Of a stretch of DNA of 64,000 bases, positions 25,494 to 35,172 are shown in pieces. The notes under the pieces were generated by a model. The model ran no database searches. It was not told the origin of the DNA and saw only the letters and a program-made list of their open reading frames with translations. The stretch is from CAZEER01 sp964586315 (GTDB lineage Bacteria > Fidelibacterota > Marinisomatia > Marinisomatales > UBA1611), in assembly GCA_964586315.1 (NCBI GenBank), contig CAZPHE010000003.1:29287-93286 (forward strand). Reading direction: 5' to 3'. Numbering within the stretch: position 1 is the first letter of the stretch; every line of letters begins with the position of its first letter. The position numbers were made by a program, and so were the translations under genes.

Positions 25494-26032
25494 ATAAAAA
25501 AAATATCTTAAATACCCTGTTTTTTCTGTCTTTTTTATGCGGTGGAGAAATATCTGTTTCTATTTCAGAAGATTTGGTGAATGATTACTTATTATTAATT
25601 GGTGATCATGAAATACCAAGAGGAAAAAAAGGTGATCAAGCTATGTGGTCTATTAAAAATCCTCATGTGAAATTTGAACATGGCTCAGCTGAATTTGTCA
25701 CTACGGTTATCTTTAAAAAAGGCAAAACAAATATAAAAAAAAGTATAAAAAAAAGTATTTTCGTTGAATATAGTTTCGATGATAATGTAATTAATTTAGT
25801 TATTCAAGAGCCCATTGTAAAAATGGAACGTAAAGGTAAAATTTATGGTAAAATGGATCTTAGTATGTTCTATCAACAAGGATTACAATTTCAAGGACCT
25901 AAACCAAAAAACGATTCAATTAAATTCAATACAGCAAAGGGTAAGATCAAAGTAGATATGAACTTAAAAAAATCAATAATCTATTTTGAAGATGGGGTTG
26001 TCCGAGTTGCAATTGATTTAAATTATAAATAA
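25490..26032 (+). CDS. Hypothetical exported protein
   Basis: A 180-residue protein that I do not recognise. A Sec signal is likely (Lys-rich start, LNTLFFLSFLCGGE); the cysteine is not in a strong lipobox. The mature part is beta-rich and basic, with a repeated FxxGxxKx pattern and VSISEDLVNDYLLLIGD near the start. The architecture is reminiscent of small lipid-binding or chaperone-like periplasmic proteins, but that is only an impression. It starts inside the arsC stop (ATGA) and so is co-translated with it. Confidence 0.7.
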   Translation: MNKKNILNTLFFLSFLCGGEISVSISEDLVNDYLLLIGDHEIPRGKKGDQAMWSIKNPHVKFEHGSAEFVTTVIFKKGKTNIKKSIKKSIFVEYSFDDNVINLVIQEPIVKMERKGKIYGKMDLSMFYQQGLQFQGPKPKNDSIKFNTAKGKIKVDMNLKKSIIYFEDGVVRVAIDLNYK

Positions 26033-26076
26033 TCTATAATCTCCTATATAGAATCAATTAAGTTTTTAAAACTAAC

Positions 26077-26955
26077 GTGAAAATATTAATGTCAAAACTT
26101 CCTCCTTCAGGATGGTGGCATAGCGGCATACCAAAATATGATGATAATCCTGCTATGGTGGAAGGAGCCATACCAGATTTAAATTTACTAAATGAGGAAA
26201 GACTAGCTTTAATTTCAATAATAAAAAATATTGGACATGATGTATTAGAACTAGACTTTCCAAAAAAATTAGATCAAAATAATCCTAGGCATGATTTCAT
26301 ATTTATTAGAGATTCTTTTATTTCTAATCAAAATGGAACTGCCACTATCCTTAGGGCGGGAGAACCATCAAGAAGAATCGAAAATAGTATTATTAAACAA
26401 TTCCTTGAATCTTTAGGAATGAAAATCAATCAAATCCCTGATCGTCCTGGAGTGCGTGCAGATGGAGGCGAATTTTATTATTGTGCAAAACAAAAAATAT
26501 TATTTAGTGGAATCCAGAGAAATACTAAAATCGGAGTAGAATACGTTGCTAAAGCCCTCGACGTTAATGAATTAATTATACTAGAAGGAAGAGGATATCA
26601 CCTAGATACTTTTTTTACACCTTGTTTAGATAAAAATGGAATCATAGCTGCCCTAATTATTTGCACCGCAGTTTTAGAAAATAATTCCAAAAAAAATCTA
26701 TATAAATTTGCTGATGGTAACAACCTCCCAATATTTGATATCCCAATAAACGATGCGATTGGCACAACAAGGGAAATCGGGACATTTGCTGCCAATGCTT
26801 TGCCCTTACCAGGAGTCCTTATTAGACCAAATTATTTTTCAGATCCTTCCATTGATGAACAACTTATAAATCTTGGTATTAATAGAATTATAACACCAAC
26901 CAGTCAATTCCAACTTAGCGGAGGATCAATTCATTGCATTACTAATGAATTGTAA
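26077..26955 (+). CDS. DDAH-like amidinotransferase-superfamily hydrolase
   Basis: A 292-residue protein of the guanidine-modifying fold. Visible elements are FIFIRDSF near residue 77, ADGGEFYYC (the GGD-like Asp/Gly/Gly segment), the catalytic-type histidine in GRGYHLDTFFTP and the C-terminal nucleophile cysteine in SGGSIHCIT. The pattern is that of dimethylarginine dimethylaminohydrolase, which splits methylated arginines to citrulline and amine, and of related arginine/agmatine deiminases. A GTG start at 26077 is used; the ATG five codons later is the alternative. It lies 44 bases after the exported protein. Substrate remains inferred. Confidence 0.8.
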   Translation: MKILMSKLPPSGWWHSGIPKYDDNPAMVEGAIPDLNLLNEERLALISIIKNIGHDVLELDFPKKLDQNNPRHDFIFIRDSFISNQNGTATILRAGEPSRRIENSIIKQFLESLGMKINQIPDRPGVRADGGEFYYCAKQKILFSGIQRNTKIGVEYVAKALDVNELIILEGRGYHLDTFFTPCLDKNGIIAALIICTAVLENNSKKNLYKFADGNNLPIFDIPINDAIGTTREIGTFAANALPLPGVLIRPNYFSDPSIDEQLINLGINRIITPTSQFQLSGGSIHCITNEL

Positions 26956-26994
26956 AATAGGAAAGAACCAAAAAACTTGTACAATTCAATTTAC

Positions 26995-27696
26995 CTAAAT
27001 TCCCATACCAAGTCTAAAATTCAAACTTCCAAAACCATTGGCATCTGGGACAAGATCATCAGCAAGCGTATGCCTATAGAAAAGAAAAGTATCAATCATT
27101 AGGACTTTAAACTGTAAGCCTGCTTGGACATGCAAACCTGATGCTTCGATTTTATTGTCTTTTAAAAATTTTACTATATCATCCTCACTAAAATTTGTTG
27201 GATCATCCGCTAGATTTCCACCCATCAAATCTTCCATCAAATCTATTGTCATCAACGGTGTAACCACATGCTGGTTATAACCACCACCATAAAATAATTT
27301 TGCCTTTGCAAGAAAAGGAATTCCTAATCCAAGTAGTTTTTTACGAATCGTAAAATAGGATGAAGCACTACCCCAGGCAAATTCATACGGCCCTATCTCA
27401 GTAGGGTTATTAAAACCAAAATCATAGGTTTGACCTATCAAGTTAATATCTGCTTCAAGATCAATGAACGGTATTGCATCAATGTATATATGTCCACCAA
27501 ATACAAATGGGTTGGAAAATTCTGCTGTTGTCATCATGGCAGTGCCCACTACAATTTCACCAGCCATAAGATCTCTTGTAGATTCTTTTGCACCAACAGT
27601 AATAAAACCTTGACCTAATTGTAAACCAAATCCACCAATAGCAAAAATATTTAAGGGCATTATACCAATTAATAGAGCGTAAACTAATTTTTTCAT
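26995..27696 (-). CDS. Exported outer-membrane beta-barrel protein
   Basis: A 233-residue protein with a signal peptide (KKLVYALLIGIMPLNIFA). The rest alternates polar and aromatic residues in strands with Gly turns (AIGGFGLQLGQGFI, FGGHIYIDAIPFIDLE, KAKLFYGGGYN) and ends in LNFRLGMGI, as expected for a small barrel. I do not recognise a family. It stands alone, convergent with the DDAH-like gene and divergent from the M23 peptidase gene. It may be a structural or porin-like protein. Confidence 0.72.
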   Translation of the reverse strand: MKKLVYALLIGIMPLNIFAIGGFGLQLGQGFITVGAKESTRDLMAGEIVVGTAMMTTAEFSNPFVFGGHIYIDAIPFIDLEADINLIGQTYDFGFNNPTEIGPYEFAWGSASSYFTIRKKLLGLGIPFLAKAKLFYGGGYNQHVVTPLMTIDLMEDLMGGNLADDPTNFSEDDIVKFLKDNKIEASGLHVQAGLQFKVLMIDTFLFYRHTLADDLVPDANGFGSLNFRLGMGI

Positions 27697-27818
27697 TTGT
27701 ATTCCTTATTTTATCTATAAAAAATTTTTATCAAGTTTACATTAAGTCTTTGCATGAAGCAAATCACTCATTGATAAGGCACCTTAGGGTTAAATAAATT
27801 GCACCGTAAAAATCCTTC

Positions 27819-30074
27819 ATGATCAGAAACTTTACATTAATTTTTATAATCGCATTTGCGAGCATCTTTTCACAGGATGTTTTGTGGCCGACTAAACTAG
27901 GCAAACTGTTTTCATCTAATTTTGGAGAAAATCGAGACGATCATTTTCATATGGGATTAGATATTAAAACAAATGGGAAAGTTGGCATGGAAGTGCTTGC
28001 AGTTGAAGATGGTTACATCAGTCGTATAAGATCGGATTATAATGGGTATGGTAAAGCAATATACCAACGCACCATATCAGGGCATGAAGTAGTTTATGGG
28101 CATCTAGAATCATTTACTCCTGTTATGGAAAAAATTTGGAGGCTGCAACAAGCAAAACGACTTAGCTACAATGTAGATGCACAGTTTGCTTCGCGAGATT
28201 TTCAAATAAAAAAGGGTGACTTAATTGGATTCTCCGGTAATACTGGTAATTCATATGCTCCTCATATCCATTTTGAATACAGATCTAGTAAAAGTGAGCC
28301 ATTAAATCCTCTAGTAATGGCTTTTGACCTTCCAGATAATACAATGCCAATAGCAAAAAAATTAGCAGTCGTACCAATCTCTCAAAATGCATTAATAAAT
28401 GCAAGCCCTCTTACACAAATATTTCCATTATTTCGTGATAAAGGTGGAATCTACCATTTTGCAGATACCATTAGTGTCTTTGGAGAATTTGGATTTGCCA
28501 TCCAAGCTATTGATAAACGTGAAGGCACCAAAAATAAATACCAAGTTCACAGGATAGAATTAATCATAAATGGTCAACCAGAATTTGAATTAAACTATAC
28601 TAAGATTCCATTTAATCAAGGTAAACATGCTAAAACAATTATTCAATATGATTTGGAAAGGAAAAATTTAGGAGAATTCAAAAAACTATATCGGTTAGCT
28701 GAGCATAAAAAAACATCAATTCATGCTTTAGAAAACTCTGGCATTTTAGGACTTCCACCAGGATTCCATACCGTAGTAATCTATATATATGATGCATTTG
28801 GAAATAAAACAACTGTAAAAGGTATCGTTGCAGGTACATTTCCTATGACCCTTGAAACTGAAGAAGTTTTTCGAGATGAAAAATTTTTAACACTAGCTTT
28901 GATTCCCCGTAGAGGGGGACTTCCTCTTCGTGATGCAGTCATTTATAATTTTACACCTTATGGTTTTGCTGATCAAAAAATAGATGTTCTTAATCTTGAA
29001 CGAGTTAAAAAAGATCTGCATGTTACTCTTCCTTTATCATCAGTAAAAAATAGGATACTACAGATAATTGGGATAAATCAATTAGGTGGTATGGTAAATC
29101 CATATCATTGGACCGATATAAAAACAAAAATTAATATCCTAGATGTGCATCCTAACTTGAAAATTTCTAGTACTGAGCGAGGATTGTTTTTTCAAATAGA
29201 TCTAGATCATTATGCTCCAGCTCGTGCAACACTTCGACTTGCAAATGATAATACTTTTATGTCTTATTCAATGACACAAATTCAACCTTGTACTTACTTA
29301 TCTGATAAACTTTCCCATAATATTGTTCAAGAAATGAAGTATGTTGATGTTGAATTAACGAATAAAGATTTATCACGACAAACACGATTTCATTATTCTC
29401 TGGAATTTGTAGGACCCGGTAAAGAAAATTATATTTTTTCTAATGATAGAAACTGTTCTATTAAAACCTTACCGGGGACTTTTTATCAAGAAAATGTTGT
29501 GTGGATAGACCAAGTAACAGAATTTGCTCCAGTTAATAAAGGTTTTCATTTTTCTTCGGTCTATCAATTGCAACCTTATGACTTAGCTCTTAAAGGAAAG
29601 TTTCAAATAGGGATACGTTATAGTAATGATTTAGTAGAACATTCAAATCTTGGGATATATTTTTATAACCCAAAAGAGCAGGACTGGATTTATATTAATA
29701 CTACAAATAATCATCGGAAATTAATTCTAACCGCAGAAATGGAAACTTTGGATGCTGTTACTATAATACAAGATTTGGATTCCCCTGTAATAAAAAAAAT
29801 GTATCCCGGAAATGGAGGAAGATATCATATTCAAGATATAAATAAAATTTCAATTCAAGTTGATGACTATTTATCTGGGATTGAATCAAATGAGTCATCT
29901 TTTGACTTAAAAATAAATGAAGTAATTGTTTATCCTGCATACCAACCAATTAAAAAAATTATTTCATATAATCTTGACCAACCTTTGAATGCTGGTTCCC
30001 ATAAGATTCATTTTAAAGTGCGAGATAAAATGGGTAATGAATCCGAAAAAACTATTTACTTTTCCACTTATTAG
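27819..30074 (+). CDS. M23-family metallopeptidase, exported
   Basis: A 751-residue protein with a signal peptide (ending SIFSQ) and an N-terminal M23 (LytM-like) domain. The zinc ligands are visible: His44 and Asp48 (HMGLD), and APHIHFE with His149/His151. Residues 160-750 are beta-rich modules that include Ig-like pieces and lack known catalytic motifs. M23 enzymes cut peptide crosslinks of peptidoglycan, or act as activators of amidases when inactive; here the site appears complete. It overlaps the rhomboid gene by one base and starts the plus-strand run that carries the nucleoside-salvage genes, although its work is in the envelope. Confidence 0.88.
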   Translation: MIRNFTLIFIIAFASIFSQDVLWPTKLGKLFSSNFGENRDDHFHMGLDIKTNGKVGMEVLAVEDGYISRIRSDYNGYGKAIYQRTISGHEVVYGHLESFTPVMEKIWRLQQAKRLSYNVDAQFASRDFQIKKGDLIGFSGNTGNSYAPHIHFEYRSSKSEPLNPLVMAFDLPDNTMPIAKKLAVVPISQNALINASPLTQIFPLFRDKGGIYHFADTISVFGEFGFAIQAIDKREGTKNKYQVHRIELIINGQPEFELNYTKIPFNQGKHAKTIIQYDLERKNLGEFKKLYRLAEHKKTSIHALENSGILGLPPGFHTVVIYIYDAFGNKTTVKGIVAGTFPMTLETEEVFRDEKFLTLALIPRRGGLPLRDAVIYNFTPYGFADQKIDVLNLERVKKDLHVTLPLSSVKNRILQIIGINQLGGMVNPYHWTDIKTKINILDVHPNLKISSTERGLFFQIDLDHYAPARATLRLANDNTFMSYSMTQIQPCTYLSDKLSHNIVQEMKYVDVELTNKDLSRQTRFHYSLEFVGPGKENYIFSNDRNCSIKTLPGTFYQENVVWIDQVTEFAPVNKGFHFSSVYQLQPYDLALKGKFQIGIRYSNDLVEHSNLGIYFYNPKEQDWIYINTTNNHRKLILTAEMETLDAVTIIQDLDSPVIKKMYPGNGGRYHIQDINKISIQVDDYLSGIESNESSFDLKINEVIVYPAYQPIKKIISYNLDQPLNAGSHKIHFKVRDKMGNESEKTIYFSTY

Positions 30075-30715
30075 TGTTTTTTCCATATAAAGATGATAAC
30101 CCCAGGGTGCTTTTCCCCTTTGTTAATTATGGAATTATTACAATAAATATTCTAATTTTTTTAATATTATTTTTCACTGCATATGAAAAAAATATCTATA
30201 GTTATGGATTTATACCAAATGAATTCAAAATCATCACAATTTTTACATCTATGTTTATCCATGGTGGAGTGGGACATATTTTAGGTAATATGTGGTTCCT
30301 ATATATTTTTGGAGATAACGTAGAAAGTATTTTAGGACATGTAAAATATTTACTTTTTTATATTTTCTGTGGAATAATTGCTGCAATCGTACAATTTTTT
30401 ATCGCACCAAACTCTACAATACCAATGGTTGGAGCTAGTGGAGCTATTGCAGGAATATTAGGTTCTTATATGATCAGTTTTCCCAATGCCCGAGTGCATG
30501 TATTAGCAATTATTTTTATTTTTATAACTACATTTATTGTTCCAGCTCAAATAGTCCTTGGAATATGGTTCTTGATACAATTATCTAGTGGTCTAAGTAG
30601 TTTGGGTATTGATACAACAGGAGGTATTGCTTGGTTTGCACATATCGGTGGTTTTATTGCAGGAATTGGATCCTTAAAAATTTTTCAAAATTTTCAGATA
30701 GAAAAATATGAATAA
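30074..30715 (+). CDS. Rhomboid-family intramembrane serine protease
   Basis: A 213-residue membrane protein with six hydrophobic helices. The catalytic Ser122 in GASGA and His190 in FAHIGGF are present, as is HGGVGHILGN (helix 2, His68 and Asn72). Rhomboids cleave single-pass membrane proteins within the bilayer. The start is GTG at 30074, overlapping the M23 stop (TAGTG). Between helices 5 and 6 there is a segment (IQLSSGLSSLGIDTTGG) common in the long-loop branch of the family. The M23 neighbour, a wall enzyme, could be a partner, but no substrate can be named. Confidence 0.9.
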   Translation: MFFPYKDDNPRVLFPFVNYGIITINILIFLILFFTAYEKNIYSYGFIPNEFKIITIFTSMFIHGGVGHILGNMWFLYIFGDNVESILGHVKYLLFYIFCGIIAAIVQFFIAPNSTIPMVGASGAIAGILGSYMISFPNARVHVLAIIFIFITTFIVPAQIVLGIWFLIQLSSGLSSLGIDTTGGIAWFAHIGGFIAGIGSLKIFQNFQIEKYE

Positions 30716-31091
30716 GAATCTAATAAATATGGCAATTGAAATGTGCATGAAATCATATGCGCCTTTTTCAAATTACCATGTTGGTGCTGCTATAGAAACT
30801 CAATGTGGAAAAATTATAGGTGGGTGCAATGTTGAATCATCAAGTTATGGTCTTACTTGCTGTGCAGAAAGGATTGCATTATTTCGAGCAATCTCTGAAG
30901 GTTATACTAATTTTGTTTCAATGGCTGTTGCAACAAAAAATAGCGTTCTGCCCTGCGGAGCTTGCCGTCAAGTAATTTGGGAATTATGCAATGATATTCC
31001 AATTTACATTTGTAATATGAATGGCTATGAAAAAACTGTTCTTACATCTGAGATTTTGCCAGATGCTTTTGATAAAACAAAATTAAAATGA
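30708..31091 (+). CDS. cdd: Cytidine deaminase
   Basis: A 127-residue homotetrameric-type cytidine deaminase. The zinc site is complete: CCAERIALF with the first Cys and the catalytic Glu, and PCGACRQ with the two remaining cysteines. Elements that bind ribose (FSNYHVGAA and NVESSSYG) are present. It converts cytidine and deoxycytidine to uridine and deoxyuridine. It overlaps both neighbours and leads directly into udk and tdk, so it is part of a pyrimidine salvage set. Confidence 0.95.
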   Translation: MNKNLINMAIEMCMKSYAPFSNYHVGAAIETQCGKIIGGCNVESSSYGLTCCAERIALFRAISEGYTNFVSMAVATKNSVLPCGACRQVIWELCNDIPIYICNMNGYEKTVLTSEILPDAFDKTKLK

Positions 31092-31702
31092 ACCCAATTA
31101 TTATAGCAATTGCTGGTGGTACAGGTTCTGGGAAAACATTTTTATCAAAAAAAATTGTTGAAGAATATAGCATAAACAAAGTTTTATCGATTGAACAAGA
31201 TTCATATTATAAAGATTTAAAATTTTTATCATATGAAAATCGAATGAAACAAAATTTTGATCATCCTAACTCTATTGATATTACTTTATTAAAAAATCAT
31301 TTAAAAAGTTTGCTCAATGGAAACCAAGTAAAAATTCCATTGTACGATTTCACAAAGCATTTAAGAATGGAACAAACAAAAACAGTTAAATGTAAATCCA
31401 TAATAATTATTGAAGGAATCCTTGTTTTACATTATCAACAACTCCGTAAATTATATACAATTAAAATTTTTGTAGATACACCCGAAAATATACGTTTTGA
31501 AAGACGACTGAAAAGAGATAAACAAGAGAGGGGTCGAACCCTAAAATCCATCAAGGAACAATATTTTTCTACTGTTAAACCAATGCATGTACAATTTGTT
31601 GAACCTTCAAAACATCATGCAGACTTGATTATTAAAGGAGTAGATTATAACAATAGAACAATTGATCTAATTAAAGCAAATATCAATTCAATTTCAACAT
31701 GA
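31088..31702 (+). CDS. udk: Uridine kinase
   Basis: A 204-residue kinase that phosphorylates uridine and cytidine. The P-loop AGGTGSGKT (residues 8-16), SIEQDSYYKDL, NFDHPNSID (nucleoside-binding) and IIIEGILVLHYQQLR (motif before the lid) are all typical. It overlaps cdd by four bases and tdk by four bases. The enzyme feeds UMP and CMP into nucleotide pools from imported nucleosides. Confidence 0.95.
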   Translation: MNPIIIAIAGGTGSGKTFLSKKIVEEYSINKVLSIEQDSYYKDLKFLSYENRMKQNFDHPNSIDITLLKNHLKSLLNGNQVKIPLYDFTKHLRMEQTKTVKCKSIIIIEGILVLHYQQLRKLYTIKIFVDTPENIRFERRLKRDKQERGRTLKSIKEQYFSTVKPMHVQFVEPSKHHADLIIKGVDYNNRTIDLIKANINSIST

Positions 31703-32259
31703 CATTAACACCCATAGATTCTGGCTGGATAGAAGTTATCTGCGGTAGTATGTTTTCAGGAAAAACTGAAGAATTAATCCGAAGATTAAGACGTGCACAA
31801 ATTGCCAAATTGTCTACCGCAATTTTCAAACCAAAAATTGATTCACGATTTAGCGAAGAACATATCGTTAGTCATAATCATGTAAAAATGAAATCCCATA
31901 TAATTGGAAACCCTATGAATATTTTGCATTTAGGCATCAACCATAAAGTAATCGGTATTGATGAAGCTCAATTTTTTAATAACTCTATAATAAATATTTG
32001 TAAAGATTTAGCTACTAAAGGTAAGCGCGTTATTGTTGCTGGATTAGATAAAGACTATCTTGGTGTACCGTTTGGTCCCATGCCAGAAATAATGTGTGAA
32101 GCAGATTACCTTGATAAACTACGTGCTATCTGTGTAAAATGCGGTAACCCTTCATCTTATACACAACGAACGTCCTCTGATTCTAATCAAATTGTTATAG
32201 GAGAACTTGATAAATATGAAGCAAGGTGTCGAAATTGCTTTAGGCCTCCTTTAAAATAA
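31699..32259 (+). CDS. tdk: Thymidine kinase, type II
   Basis: A 186-residue thymidine kinase of the type II (TK1-like) family. The P-loop GSMFSGKTEEL (residues 15-25) precedes the DEAQFF motif, and the structural zinc is bound by CVKCG and CRNC. The lasso region carrying SYTQRTSSDSN is also present. It phosphorylates thymidine and deoxyuridine; the latter would come from the deaminase two genes upstream. It overlaps the transporter gene by one base. Confidence 0.95.
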   Translation: MTLTPIDSGWIEVICGSMFSGKTEELIRRLRRAQIAKLSTAIFKPKIDSRFSEEHIVSHNHVKMKSHIIGNPMNILHLGINHKVIGIDEAQFFNNSIINICKDLATKGKRVIVAGLDKDYLGVPFGPMPEIMCEADYLDKLRAICVKCGNPSSYTQRTSSDSNQIVIGELDKYEARCRNCFRPPLK

Positions 32260-33482
32260 TGTTTAAACTAACTGGAATACTCGGTATCATTGTTTTATTA
32301 GGTATAGCTTATGTGCTATCTAATAATCGAAAAGCCATTAAACCCAGGATTATCATTTGGGGATTAGGTTTACAAGTTTTTTTTGCTCTTATTATTTTAA
32401 AAATCCCTTTTATAAAATCTAACTTTTTTTTTATTGACAAAATATTTAAAACAATAATTAGTTTTGCTGATAAAGGTAGTGATTTTCTATTTGAATCATT
32501 TATCCCAGGAATTGGATATCATGAAGCAATGGTGAATTTCGCATTCCGAGCTCTACCTGTAATTATTTTCTTTTCAAGTTTAATTGCCATTACATATCAT
32601 ATCGGTTTAATTCAATTTATTATTAAGTGGGTTGCGCGCATTATGGAAAAAAGTATGAAAACAAGTGGTGCAGAAACACTTAGCGTTTCAGCAAATATTT
32701 TTGTGGGGCAAACAGAGGCTCCTATATTAATCCGTCCATACATAAATAGCATGACTAATTCCGAATTGTTAGCAGTTATGACAGGTGGATTTTCAACTGT
32801 GGCTGGTTCAGTACTGGCTCTTTATGTTCTCTGGCTTGCACATATACCTGGAATCGCTGGTCATATGCTTACCGCTAGTATCATGTCTGCACCTGCAGCT
32901 CTTTTAATAGCAAAAATAATTTATCCAGAAACAGAAGAACCAAATACCTTAGGCAATTTGAATATTAGTATAAATAAAGATGCTGAAAATGTTATGGATG
33001 CTCTAGGTAAAGGTGCAACTGATGGATTAAAGCTAGCTGCAAATGTTGGCGCAATGTTAATAGCATTCGTTTCAATTATAAGCATGGTAAATTTTTCTTT
33101 AAATTATTTTCTTAGTACAAATATGCAAGAAATTATGGGATTTGTTTTTGCGCCTCTGGCTTGGACAATGGGTATCCCTTGGGAAGAAGCAAATATCGTA
33201 GGGACCTTAATGGGCGAAAAAATAGTCTTAACAGAATTAATTGCATATGGAAATCTCGGAGATTTAATAAATGATGATAAAATATCTGAAAGAACAGCAA
33301 TTATTTCAAGTTACGCATTATGCGGATTTGCAAATTTTGGATCTATTGGTATTCAATTGGGTGGAATAGGTGGTATGGCACCAGAGAGAAGAAAAGATTT
33401 ATCCAAATTAGCTTTAAAAGCTATGATTGGTGGAGCATTGGCATCTTGGTTAACAGCGACAATTGCAGGAATCTTAATTTGA
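32259..33482 (+). CDS. Concentrative nucleoside transporter (CNT/NupC family)
   Basis: A 407-residue inner-membrane protein with about ten helices. The family signatures GQTEAPILIRPYI and the NSELLAVMTGGFSTVAGSVLALY re-entrant loop, and later the GFANFGSIGIQLGGIGGMAPERR element, are clear. CNT proteins move nucleosides with H+ or Na+ and discriminate bases by a few residues that I cannot use here. The N-terminal part is typical of the NupC branch. It is preceded by tdk, udk and cdd, so uptake and phosphorylation are encoded together. Confidence 0.93.
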   Translation: MFKLTGILGIIVLLGIAYVLSNNRKAIKPRIIIWGLGLQVFFALIILKIPFIKSNFFFIDKIFKTIISFADKGSDFLFESFIPGIGYHEAMVNFAFRALPVIIFFSSLIAITYHIGLIQFIIKWVARIMEKSMKTSGAETLSVSANIFVGQTEAPILIRPYINSMTNSELLAVMTGGFSTVAGSVLALYVLWLAHIPGIAGHMLTASIMSAPAALLIAKIIYPETEEPNTLGNLNISINKDAENVMDALGKGATDGLKLAANVGAMLIAFVSIISMVNFSLNYFLSTNMQEIMGFVFAPLAWTMGIPWEEANIVGTLMGEKIVLTELIAYGNLGDLINDDKISERTAIISSYALCGFANFGSIGIQLGGIGGMAPERRKDLSKLALKAMIGGALASWLTATIAGILI

Positions 33483-33498
33483 TTCAGGTATCAATACT

Positions 33499-34056
33499 AT
33501 GAAATTATTAATCATGGGACCTCCGGGAGTAGGGAAAGGTACACAAGCAAAACAAATAAAAAATAAATTAAATATCGCTCATCTTTCAACCGGAGAAATC
33601 CTTAGATCCGAAATTGATAAAAATAGTAATATAGGTATCATAGCAAAAACTTATATGAATAAAGGGAAATTAGTCCCAGATCAAATTTTATTGGACATCA
33701 TGCAAGAAAGAATTACAAAAACCGATTGCAGAAAAGGATATCTTTTAGATGGTTTCCCAAGGACAATACCACAAGCTGTTGGTTTTGATAATATTTTAGC
33801 TAACTTGAAACAAAATCTTGATATAGTAATTAATTTAACAGCAGAAGAAAAAGAATTAATCCAAAGAATTCTTAAACGCCGATTAGAATCAGGAAGAACT
33901 GATGATACCTTTGATATTATAAAAAAACGGCAAAAAATATATTGGGAAAAGACAGCTCCATTAGTAGAATTTTACCATAGAAAGGGTATATTAAAAAATG
34001 TAGATGGTTTAGGTGAAATAAAAATAATAACAAAAAAAATATTAACCTTAATCTAA
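33499..34056 (+). CDS. adk: Adenylate kinase, short-lid form
   Basis: A 185-residue adenylate kinase. The P-loop GPPGVGKGT (residues 7-15), LSTGEILRSEI, LLDGFPRT and the short-lid arginine region RRLESGRTDDTFD identify it. The lid lacks the insertion with zinc cysteines seen in long forms. It balances ATP, ADP and AMP and completes the conversion of salvaged AMP. It starts 16 bases after the transporter stop and is followed by coaE with a 4-base gap. Confidence 0.95.
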   Translation: MKLLIMGPPGVGKGTQAKQIKNKLNIAHLSTGEILRSEIDKNSNIGIIAKTYMNKGKLVPDQILLDIMQERITKTDCRKGYLLDGFPRTIPQAVGFDNILANLKQNLDIVINLTAEEKELIQRILKRRLESGRTDDTFDIIKKRQKIYWEKTAPLVEFYHRKGILKNVDGLGEIKIITKKILTLI

Positions 34057-34060
34057 TAAT

Positions 34061-34654
34061 ATGTTGAAAATCGGTCTCACGGGGGGAATAGGATCTGGAA
34101 AAAGTCTAGTAAGTGGATTTTTTAAGGATTGGGGTGAATACATTTTTAATGCCGATTCAATTGCAAAAACGATTTTGAATACTAATAATACTGCGCAAAG
34201 TGAAATTATTTCAGAATTTGGAACGGATGTAATTGGTGTAAATGAAAAAATTGATAAAAAAAAATTAGCTCGTATTGCATTTCAAGATGAAACACATCAA
34301 CTAAAACTCAACACTATTATACACCCTTATATTTTTAAAGAAATTGATACTTGTTTTGATTCTATTTTGGCTAAAGGTAAGCATGAAATTTTTATTGTTG
34401 ATGCAGCACTAATATATGAGTCTGGTTCTGATACACATATGGATTATGTGATTGTAGTCACATCTCATCTAAAATTACGGACTGAGAGAGTTATGAATCG
34501 AGGTACTCTAACCAGAGATGAGTTTCTTAAAAGAGTAGATTTACAATGGACTGATGAAGATAAAGTAAACATGGCAGATTATGTTATTCATAATAATGGA
34601 ACCAAAAAAGATCTTTATCAAGAAACAAAAAACATATACAAATTACTGAAATAA
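34061..34654 (+). CDS. coaE: Dephospho-CoA kinase
   Basis: A 197-residue kinase for the last step of coenzyme A synthesis. The P-loop GLTGGIGSGKS (residues 5-15), the NADSIAK segment (acceptor site), the IIHPYIF element and the DAALIYES motif are typical. The lid has ERVMNRGTLTRDEF. It closes the plus-strand run that begins with the M23 gene and ends one base short of the convergent gene at 34656. Confidence 0.95.
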   Translation: MLKIGLTGGIGSGKSLVSGFFKDWGEYIFNADSIAKTILNTNNTAQSEIISEFGTDVIGVNEKIDKKKLARIAFQDETHQLKLNTIIHPYIFKEIDTCFDSILAKGKHEIFIVDAALIYESGSDTHMDYVIVVTSHLKLRTERVMNRGTLTRDEFLKRVDLQWTDEDKVNMADYVIHNNGTKKDLYQETKNIYKLLK

Positions 34655-34655
34655 A

Positions 34656-35171
34656 CTATTTTCTTAAAGAAAGTGGTCTATCCAAAATCTCTTTAACTAT
34701 AATTGATTTTTTGAGGGTGTTTTTAGATTTAAACAAATATTTTCGTAGATTTTTTTCCTTCAACCACTTATTACCAAAATGCAGTTCTTTTTTTTCTGCT
34801 AGTTCAGAATGATAAATATTTTTTTCAAATCTTTCAACCTGTTCATCAATTTTTGTTAAATCTTTTTCAATTTTATCAGAAATATTTACATTTAAATCAC
34901 TATTCTCTTCAAAAATAGTATCTTTATCTGCATTATCGGTTTCTATAATTAATTTATCACTTCTAGCTGGATTTGGTTCTGGGGTTTCTGGATTAGACTC
35001 AAAAAGATCATTCAATAATATATCAAGATCATTTGATTGCTTATTTTCATGAAAATTAGTTTCTGAATCCCAATCTGGATCGCCTTCTATTTTCTTTCGT
35101 TTTTGATTTTGCTGGCGTTTTTTCATATATCCAGAAATTAAATAAAGAAGCAGTAATCCAAGCCATTCCAT
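34656..35171 (-). CDS. Small membrane-anchored acidic protein
   Basis: A 171-residue protein with one N-terminal hydrophobic helix (EWLGLLLLYLISGYMKKR) followed by a long acidic, low-complexity region and a conserved-looking basic C terminus, SIIVKEILDRPLSLRK. That ending resembles the short AIIxxEILxxPLxxR motif in small membrane proteins of the FCB group. I do not know the function. The gene starts two bases after the methyltransferase gene ends, so it is co-transcribed with it. Confidence 0.7.
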   Translation of the reverse strand: MEWLGLLLLYLISGYMKKRQQNQKRKKIEGDPDWDSETNFHENKQSNDLDILLNDLFESNPETPEPNPARSDKLIIETDNADKDTIFEENSDLNVNISDKIEKDLTKIDEQVERFEKNIYHSELAEKKELHFGNKWLKEKNLRKYLFKSKNTLKKSIIVKEILDRPLSLRK

Positions 35172-35172
35172 A

